Assembly: GCA_022574315.1 (NCBI GenBank)
Contig: JACZSH010000055.1
Location: forward strand, 1 to 9,396
Direction: 5' to 3'
Source of the DNA: Chloroflexota bacterium
GTDB taxonomy: Bacteria > Chloroflexota > Dehalococcoidia > Dehalococcoidales > RBG-16-60-22
DNA length: 9,396 bases
This document shows, piece after piece, positions 5,820-9,396 of the stretch. The notes beneath the pieces are model-generated. The model worked only from the letters and a program-made list of their open reading frames with translations. It did not search any database and was not told the origin of the DNA. Positions within the stretch are counted from its first letter, which is position 1. Every line of letters begins with the position of its first letter. A program made the translations under genes and the position numbers.

Positions 5820-6602
5820 ATGAGAAAAATAACTTTAATATCAATCATGTTAGTCATTTCCCTTTTTAGTTTGCCTGCCTGTGCTTCAGGGATAGCGCTG
5901 GAAGAATATGATAAGGTGAAAGATGAGCTGAGTACAATCCAGAGCCAACTTGCGTCACTGCAAAGTAAATTGGCTGAATCTGAGATCGTGAAAGCAAATC
6001 TAGAAGTGTTATTAAATGATCAGTATGATGAGTTAAGTCAGTCGTATGATACCGTAGTAAGTGAATATGAGTCTTTGCAGGCTAAGTTTGATGACTTGAG
6101 TACTGAATATGAGGATCTTGGTAAGCAATTAGACGCGGTTAGGGACGAATATGAAACATTGCAGGCTCAGTATGAGGATTTGCTTGCAGAATACGATGTT
6201 TTGAGAGCGCAGTACGATATCGTTACAGAGGAACCGGCGGTAATTACTGAGGAAGATGTAGAGCAAGCTTTGTTTAATCTTGTAAACCAGGGAAGAGTCA
6301 CTAACGGTTTAGATGAACAATTGTGGGGTATAAATATATACAAATGGGCAACTGAGAATAGCCGTAACATGGCAACAAACAGGCGCATTGAATATTCCAG
6401 TTATGCCTCTTGGCAGGCAGTAGAATGGGCTACAGGATATGACACAACGGATGAAATGGCTGAAGCGGTAATGACAATGTGGAGAAATACTAGAAACTAT
6501 GAGCGTACTTTTCTTAATATTAACGCTACCTATGGAACGGTAGCAGTATATAAGTCAGAGGAAATTTACTACATTACTTATATTGCCAGTAATTTTCGCT
6601 AG
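5820..6602 (+). CDS. Coiled-coil lipoprotein with degenerate CAP/SCP-like domain
   Basis: The 260-residue protein starts with a charged MRK, a hydrophobic stretch and SLPAC, so Cys21 is a probable lipidation site, although Pro at -2 is unusual. It should be anchored to the outer face of the membrane. Residues 27-135 form a long coiled coil with near-repeats such as EYESLQAKFDDL, EYETLQAQYEDL and EYDVLRAQYD. Residues 145-260 resemble a CAP/SCP (YkwD-like) domain: LFNLVNQGRVTNGL, then WATENSRNMA, then the AVMTMWRNTRNYERTFLN and YYITYIASNF segments that match the family's 'W..S..H...l' and terminal strand. The family's two metal-binding histidines are missing: EYSS replaces EHSS and RNYER replaces the 'GHR' site. 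A non-catalytic, binding or structural role is therefore likely. GGGAGG five bases upstream supports the start. Codon use is more AT-rich than in the flanking GC-rich genes, suggesting acquired DNA. Confidence 0.72.
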   Translation: MRKITLISIMLVISLFSLPACASGIALEEYDKVKDELSTIQSQLASLQSKLAESEIVKANLEVLLNDQYDELSQSYDTVVSEYESLQAKFDDLSTEYEDLGKQLDAVRDEYETLQAQYEDLLAEYDVLRAQYDIVTEEPAVITEEDVEQALFNLVNQGRVTNGLDEQLWGINIYKWATENSRNMATNRRIEYSSYASWQAVEWATGYDTTDEMAEAVMTMWRNTRNYERTFLNINATYGTVAVYKSEEIYYITYIASNFR

Positions 6603-6683
6603 CGTTGGGATGATAGTCTTAACAAATTGTAGTTGAGTTCGTATCTGTCTACAAGAATATCCGACCACTTTATATAGAAAAGT

Positions 6684-6715
6684 CAGATTCGTATTCTATA
6701 CAGCAACACACGCTG
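6684..6715. repeat. Weak direct repeat of 5044-5075
   Basis: Thirty-two bases beginning CAGATTCGT and ending near ACACGCT match 5044-5075 at 23 positions without gaps. The two copies lie on either side of the region with the 93-bp repeats and the lipoprotein gene. At this length and identity it could be chance. Confidence 0.3.
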
Positions 6716-6738
6716 ACTAAGTGACGTTTAAACCAAGC

Positions 6739-7098
6739 TTAATGGCAGATGGCGCAGAGGGTACGCTGCCCCCCGAAACTCCGTGCCTCGAAAACGTCGT
6801 CGGGACGGTATTTCCCGGTTACCTCTATTTCCACTCCGGGTTTGAAATGGTCAGGCACCACGCCGCTGTAGACCACGCTCAGGCTCTCCCGGCTGTCGGT
6901 CAGGACAAACTCTATGGTCTTCGTTTCTTCGTTCCAGTTGACGGAGCCGGAGACTACCTTACCCTTCACCTTCACCGTTTGCTCCTGCAGAGACGCCGCT
7001 TGTGCCCGAAACTGGCTTACGGTGAGAGAATCCGCGCCCCCGTGTATAAAAACTATGTAGGCGCCGTAGATTAGTCCCAGGGCGGCCACCGCTGCCAC
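6739..7098 (-). CDS. CcmE-like OB-fold protein ending in CAICH
   Basis: CcmE is the haem chaperone of cytochrome c maturation: a membrane-anchored periplasmic OB-fold protein that binds haem covalently. Here a membrane segment (residues 1-19) precedes the OB fold. Family hallmarks are VKVKGKVVSGSV (42-53), IEFVLTDSRESLSVVYSG (62-79), VPDHFKPGVEIEVTGKY (81-97) and FEARSF (103-108). The usual haem-binding HxxxY or CxxxY is not present; instead the chain stops at GGQRTLCAICH, a CxxCH motif at the very C-terminus. No other ccm gene is in the window, so a different haem or metal role is possible. The GTG at 7098 cuts into the membrane helix. The same frame continues upstream as LNKRKKWLIA from a CTG at 7128, which looks like the true CcmE N-terminus, but no ATG, GTG or TTG starts it. 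The start is unresolved. Confidence 0.75.
   Translation of the reverse strand: MAAVAALGLIYGAYIVFIHGGADSLTVSQFRAQAASLQEQTVKVKGKVVSGSVNWNEETKTIEFVLTDSRESLSVVYSGVVPDHFKPGVEIEVTGKYRPDDVFEARSFGGQRTLCAICH
6740..6767. repeat. 28-bp imperfect direct repeat, copy 2 (CAICH repeat)
   Basis: Coding copy of the repeat at 4364-4391, 25 of 28 identical. It encodes the last residues and stop of the CcmE-like protein (RTLCAICH-stop). Two differences change Ala to Thr; the remaining one (ATA/ATC) is silent. Confidence 0.8.
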
Positions 7099-7275
7099 GG
7101 CAATTAACCATTTTTTTCGCTTGTTCAGTGGCGGCTTACCTTGCTTTCCATACTCTTTAAGGCCTTGAAAGGAATTAATAACCGGCTATTGGCTCATCCG
7201 TGGCGCAAAACATCAATCGGGTTTAGCCGGGCGGTAACTTCATTTCTGGTGCTTAGGGACGGTAAATGTATACCC

Positions 7276-7294
7276 TATACTCCTATATAGTATA
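7276..7294. promoter_or_regulatory. Operator-like inverted repeat upstream of csoR
   Basis: TATACT-CCTATAT-AGTATA has 6-bp arms around a 7-base centre, the same arm spacing as the candidate CsoR operator at 7397-7413. It could be a second regulator-binding site serving either divergent gene. Confidence 0.35.
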
Positions 7295-7317
7295 ACCGTA
7301 TCATTATAAATCTCCCT

Positions 7318-7343
7318 CCGGCACCTGTCAAGTCGGGTGCCGG
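7318..7343. other. Perfect 8-bp GC-rich inverted repeat
   Basis: CCGGCACC (7318-7325) and GGTGCCGG (7336-7343) flank a 10-base loop, just upstream of the csoR -35 box. Neither strand has a T-run after it, so it is a weak terminator candidate. It may be a boundary hairpin or a regulator site. Confidence 0.45.
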
Positions 7344-7351
7344 CCAAAATG

Positions 7352-7381
7352 TTGACACCGCCGGGAGGGATAAACTATAAT
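7352..7381 (+). promoter_or_regulatory. Consensus sigma70 promoter of csoR
   Basis: TTGACA (7352-7357) and TATAAT (7376-7381) are both perfect, with an 18-base spacer. Transcription should start near 7388. Such a strong promoter fits a gene held down by its own product. Confidence 0.75.
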
Positions 7382-7396
7382 TTGCCGATTAAAGGG

Positions 7397-7413
7397 ATGC
7401 CCCCCATAGGCAT
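7397..7413. promoter_or_regulatory. Candidate CsoR operator
   Basis: ATGCC-CCCCATA-GGCAT is an inverted repeat with 5-bp arms and a C-rich centre, lying about 10-25 bases after the expected transcription start and before the AGGAGGT ribosome site. CsoR-type repressors bind pseudo-palindromes with G/C-rich cores over their own promoters, so this position suits autoregulation. Confidence 0.5.
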
Positions 7414-7435
7414 AATTTAGACAGGAGGTGGTGGT

Positions 7436-7714
7436 ATGCCCTCGTATGTCGGTGAGAAACAGGAAATCCTGGTCCGACTGCGTAAAATGGAAGGACAGCT
7501 CAAGGGAATCCAGCGCATGGTGGCCGGGGAAAAGTACTGTGTGGACGTCCTGAACCAGCTTTCCTCGGTCTTGGCGGCCACCCGTAAAGTAGCCGGTATC
7601 ATCCTGCAGAGCCACATCCAGGGCTGTGTCCGTGATGCCCTGGAGCGGGGCGACCGTTCTGATGAGTTAGTGAACGAGCTGGTGACCGTGGTCGAAAGAT
7701 TCACCCGGAGATAA
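7436..7714 (+). CDS. csoR: CsoR-family copper-sensing transcriptional repressor
   Basis: CsoR-family proteins are small all-helical tetramers that release DNA when they bind metal, usually Cu(I). This 92-residue protein has the family core LRKMEGQLKGIQRMVAGEKYC (15-35), with the metal ligands Cys35, His60 and Cys64 (SHIQGCV), the C-H-C set of copper sensors. The second-shell Tyr34 and a C-terminal Glu (near residue 81) are also present. Formaldehyde sensors (FrmR) lack the last Cys, and nickel/cobalt sensors (RcnR) carry an N-terminal His that is absent here, so copper is the best guess. AGGAGGTGG lies just upstream of the ATG. No copper ATPase or chaperone follows within the window, so its targets, beyond probably itself, are elsewhere or are the nearby membrane/CcmE-like genes. 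Confidence 0.92.
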   Translation: MPSYVGEKQEILVRLRKMEGQLKGIQRMVAGEKYCVDVLNQLSSVLAATRKVAGIILQSHIQGCVRDALERGDRSDELVNELVTVVERFTRR

Positions 7715-7736
7715 ATAACCTTTCGTCCTTATAATA

Positions 7737-7778
7737 ACCTCACCCCGGATGGGGATTTCTTCTTTCTCGGGGTCAGGT
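7737..7778 (+). terminator. Possible terminator-like hairpin after csoR
   Basis: ACCTCACCCCG (7737-7747) pairs with CGGGGTCAGGT (7768-7778), 10 of 11 pairs with one C-C mismatch. A smaller CCCC-GGAT-GGGG stem followed by ATTTCTTCTTT lies inside it. No clean T-run follows the larger stem, so termination is only likely, not shown. Confidence 0.4.
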
Positions 7779-7786
7779 CATACCTC

Positions 7787-7816
7787 TTGACAAAAATTGC
7801 CGGATGGTATTATTAT
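7787..7816 (+). promoter_or_regulatory. Promoter of the MaoC pair
   Basis: TTGACA (7787-7792) and TATTAT (7811-7816) are 18 bases apart, perfect and five of six respectively. The leader is about 70 nt and ends in GGAGG (7883-7887) before the ATG at 7892. Confidence 0.65.
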
Positions 7817-7891
7817 TAGCTACCCTGATACCTAGATTTACTATGTATCATCAGCGGGAAGTCCGTATTTAGCTTTCACCGTGGAGGTTAT

Positions 7892-8323
7892 ATGCCTGAA
7901 AACCAGAAAATAGACATTCGGGAGGTAGCCGCGGGCTACGAGTTCCCTCCGGTCAGTTATCAGATAGATTCGGCGAGGGTGGCTGATTACCTCGGGGCGG
8001 TTGATGAAGATAATGCCCTGTACCGGGACACCGGGCTCGTGCCCCCCATGGCGGTGGCCGCCCTGGCTCTGGCCGCCCTGTCCGAAGGCATGACCATGCC
8101 GCCGGGAGCGATTCATGTCTCCCAGGAAGTGGAGTTCCTCGCTACGGTAAGCACGGCGGATACGGTAACCAGCCGGGCCACCGTCGCCCGCAGTCAGAAC
8201 CGTGGCAAGTTTCACATGGTCACCGTTGCCCTCCGTGTTGTCAACCAGGGGGAAAAAGAAGTGATGGCGGCCAAGACCAGTTTTATCCTGCCGGGAGACG
8301 TCAAGGATAATGAACCGGCATGA
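7892..8323 (+). CDS. MaoC-like hot-dog protein, probable non-catalytic subunit
   Basis: The 143 residues match the N-terminal MaoC dehydratase type (FAS1-like dehydratase domain). VSYQIDSARVADYLGAVDEDN (21-41) opens the fold, then VPPMAVAALAL begins the central hot-dog helix, IHVSQEVEFLATVSTADTV (74-92) gives the substrate-side strands, and VTVALRVVNQGEKEVMAAKTSFI the last strands. The hydratase signature DxNPxH is not intact here (DEDNALY), so this subunit probably shapes the acyl-binding tunnel while its partner does the chemistry, as in the two-subunit HadA/HadB dehydratases. Its TGA overlaps the partner's ATG as ATGA, so the two are translated together. Likely substrate is an enoyl or 3-hydroxyacyl thioester (CoA or ACP); which one is not visible. 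Confidence 0.78.
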   Translation: MPENQKIDIREVAAGYEFPPVSYQIDSARVADYLGAVDEDNALYRDTGLVPPMAVAALALAALSEGMTMPPGAIHVSQEVEFLATVSTADTVTSRATVARSQNRGKFHMVTVALRVVNQGEKEVMAAKTSFILPGDVKDNEPA

Positions 8324-8769
8324 AGTTGGGAAAGGAGTTACCGTTGACCGCACTACGTGAAGGCACCGATTTGCCCGGGCTGCAGAAGGAAATAAAACAG
8401 GCGAAAATCAATCTCTATGCGGAAGCCAGCCGGGACTTCAATCCCATCCATATCGACGAGGCTTTTGCCAGGAAAACACCTCTCGGCGGTACCATCGCCC
8501 ACGGTATGCTCATTCTGGCCTATATCTCGCAGATGATGACCGCCGCTTTTGGGAAAAACTGGCTCACCGGCGGTAAAATCAACGTTCGGTTCAAGGCTCC
8601 TGCCCGCCCCGGCGACGTTATCACCGTCAGCGGCCGGATAACCCGCGTTGAGCCGGAGGAAGATTATACCCTGTGCCGTTGCGAGGTGCTCTGCGAAAAC
8701 CAGGATGGGGAGACCGTAATTTCCGGAGATGCTAAAGTCAAAGTAAAGCACGATGGAAGTAGCTCGTGA
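8320..8769 (+). CDS. MaoC-family hydratase/dehydratase, catalytic subunit
   Basis: A 149-residue single hot-dog protein with the complete R-specific enoyl-CoA hydratase signature: YAEASRDFNPIHIDEAFA (33-50), where Asp39 and His44 are the catalytic pair, followed by GGTIAHGMLILAY (56-68), the helix with the conserved HGM. INVRFKAPARPGDVITVSG (87-105) forms the usual 'F..P..PGD.i' strand pair. It would add water to, or remove it from, acyl thioesters together with the preceding subunit. The start is open to choice: ATG at 8320 overlaps the upstream stop but has a distant ribosome site, while an in-frame TTG at 8344 follows AAAGGAG (8331-8337) by six bases and gives a more usual N-terminus. It is followed by a promoter of its own neighbour, so the operon probably ends here. 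Confidence 0.88.
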   Translation: MKLGKELPLTALREGTDLPGLQKEIKQAKINLYAEASRDFNPIHIDEAFARKTPLGGTIAHGMLILAYISQMMTAAFGKNWLTGGKINVRFKAPARPGDVITVSGRITRVEPEEDYTLCRCEVLCENQDGETVISGDAKVKVKHDGSSS

Positions 8770-8852
8770 TGGCCTCCCAGACCGGCCCGGCGGTGGCAAT
8801 CTCTTTTTATACGTTATACGGAATAATCCGGGACGGTGGTTTACCTCGTGGT

Positions 8853-8869
8853 GACAGGTATAACCTGTC
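8853..8869. promoter_or_regulatory. Perfect 7-3-7 inverted repeat
   Basis: GACAGGT-ATA-ACCTGTC lies about 50 bases upstream of the -35 of the corrinoid-protein gene. It could be a regulator-binding site or a hairpin after the MaoC pair; a purine/pyrimidine-mixed tail follows instead of a T-run. Confidence 0.45.
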
Positions 8870-8884
8870 TTCCTGGTTTGCGCC

Positions 8885-8904
8885 CAAAAGTATAAAAACT
8901 TTTG
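8885..8904. promoter_or_regulatory. Inverted repeat overlapping the -35 box, candidate operator
   Basis: CAAAAGT-ATAAAA-ACTTTTG has perfect 7-bp arms, and the right arm covers the first bases of the TTGACA at 8902-8907. A protein bound here would block or recruit RNA polymerase. No regulator gene is next to it in the window. Confidence 0.5.
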
Positions 8905-8930
8905 ACAAACTCTGCCCCATCTCTTAAAAT
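8902..8930 (+). promoter_or_regulatory. Promoter of the corrinoid-protein gene
   Basis: TTGACA (8902-8907) and TAAAAT (8925-8930) are 17 bases apart, perfect and five of six. The transcript would start near 8937, about 60 nt before the ATG. Confidence 0.7.
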
Positions 8931-8998
8931 GTCCCTGACCGTGCCGGCTGATATGCCGACCGCGTATCATAACCTGAAATAGAAGGGAGTTCTTGTCC

Positions 8999-9396
8999 AT
9001 GATTGATTTTGACGAGCTTGTCGGTTGTGTCGTTGGGGGTGACGAGGGTGGGGCGCTGGCGCTCACCCGCCGGGCAATGGAGTCCGGGGTACCCGCCCGG
9101 GAGATTCTGGAAAAGGGGCTGGTGCGGGCGCTGGATATAGTGGGCGGCCAGTTTGCCCGCGGGGAAATCTATTTCCCGGAGTTACTTCTGGCCGGTGACG
9201 CCATGAAGGAAGCCCTGGAGCTAATAAAGCCGGAACTTTCCCGCGGAGGCGGCCTGCGCTCCGGTAAGTACATTATCGGCACCGTCCGCGGTGACCTTCA
9301 CGATATCGGCAAGAATATCGTCATCATGATGCTGGAAGGAAACGGCTGGGAAGTGGTCGACCTGGGCATCGACGTCTCGCCGGAGCAGTTTTGCCG
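8999..9396 (+). CDS. Methyltransferase corrinoid protein, N-terminal part (3' end outside window)
   Basis: Carries a cobalamin cofactor between a substrate-specific methyltransferase and a methyl-accepting partner, as MtbC/MttC-type proteins do. The visible 132 residues of a protein usually near 210 comprise the helical cap domain (about 1-85; RALDIVGGQFARGEIYFPEL, 43-62, is characteristic) and the beginning of the Rossmann-like B12 domain. GTVRGDLHDIGKNIV (94-108) contains the DxHxxG motif, with His101 as the lower cobalt ligand, followed by WEVVDLGIDV (117-126). The ATG at 8999 follows GGGAG (8985-8989) by nine bases. The methyltransferase and reactivator genes expected beside it must lie beyond the window. 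The methyl donor cannot be named from this part: methylamines, methoxylated aromatics and glycine betaine all use this family. Confidence 0.9.
   Translation, partial: MIDFDELVGCVVGGDEGGALALTRRAMESGVPAREILEKGLVRALDIVGGQFARGEIYFPELLLAGDAMKEALELIKPELSRGGGLRSGKYIIGTVRGDLHDIGKNIVIMMLEGNGWEVVDLGIDVSPEQFC

Larger units (their letters stand above)
7129..7435. other. Divergent intergenic region between the CcmE-like and CsoR genes
   Basis: Contains no gene. From left to right it holds the possible upstream extension of the CcmE-like frame (open back to a TAG near 7187), an AT-rich segment with an inverted repeat (7276-7294), a GC-rich hairpin (7318-7343), the consensus csoR promoter and a candidate CsoR operator. 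No convincing minus-strand promoter for the CcmE-like gene was found. Confidence 0.55.

Noticed and set aside
7841..9066. Minus-strand frames of 170 and 237 codons opposite the MaoC pair and the corrinoid-protein start
   Set aside because: Shadows of clear plus-strand genes; the second also crosses the promoter and the start of the corrinoid-protein gene.
1..9396. CRISPR array, complete insertion sequence, rRNA or integron structure
   Set aside because: No regularly spaced repeats, no transposase gene with terminal repeats and no rRNA sequence were seen.

Overview
The window looks like a bacterial chromosome segment of moderate-to-high GC. Genes have clear Shine-Dalgarno sites and sigma70-type -35/-10 boxes. 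The gene mix (LicC-like/CobD-like fusion, LicD, CsoR, a split MaoC pair, a corrinoid protein, a coiled-coil CAP lipoprotein) would suit an anaerobic Chloroflexota/Dehalococcoidia-type genome. That placement is inference from gene content only.

Layout. (1) 1-476, minus: the N-terminal part of an Asp/Glu/hydantoin racemase-family protein, cut by the window edge. (2) 481-973: an AT-rich gap with a good promoter and a leader of about 230 nt for the next gene. (3) 974-2893, plus: a 639-residue fusion of a LicC-like nucleotidyltransferase and a CobD/HisC-like PLP enzyme. It meets, tail to tail with a 4-bp overlap, a minus-strand LicD-family protein carrying an extra C-terminal domain (2890-3789). 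Together they suggest synthesis of a nucleotide-activated amino-alcohol phosphate and its transfer to a surface glycan or lipid. (4) 3978-4269: the C-terminal stump of a tyrosine-recombinase integrase beside an intact tRNA-Glu(CUC) gene, the scar of an element integrated at the tRNA 3' end. The stump is not an intact gene.

(5) 4364-6767: an accessory-looking stretch bounded by two copies of a 28-bp imperfect direct repeat. It holds a four-helix membrane protein (minus), about 930 bp of AT-rich DNA with a diverged 93-bp repeat pair, and a coiled-coil/CAP-like lipoprotein (plus). Both 28-bp copies can be read as R-(A/T)-LCAICH-stop. One is the true C-terminus of a CcmE-like protein (6739-7098, minus). 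The other lies in frame just after the amber stop of the membrane-protein gene. (6) 7129-7714: a CsoR-type copper-sensor gene with a consensus promoter and operator-like inverted repeats. (7) 7892-8769: a translationally coupled pair of MaoC-like hot-dog proteins, probably one two-subunit hydratase/dehydratase. (8) 8999-9396: the first 132 residues of a methyltransferase-type corrinoid protein, with an inverted repeat overlapping its -35 box.

The leads most worth following are the fusion/LicD cassette, the integrase-tRNA scar and the CAICH repeat pair.
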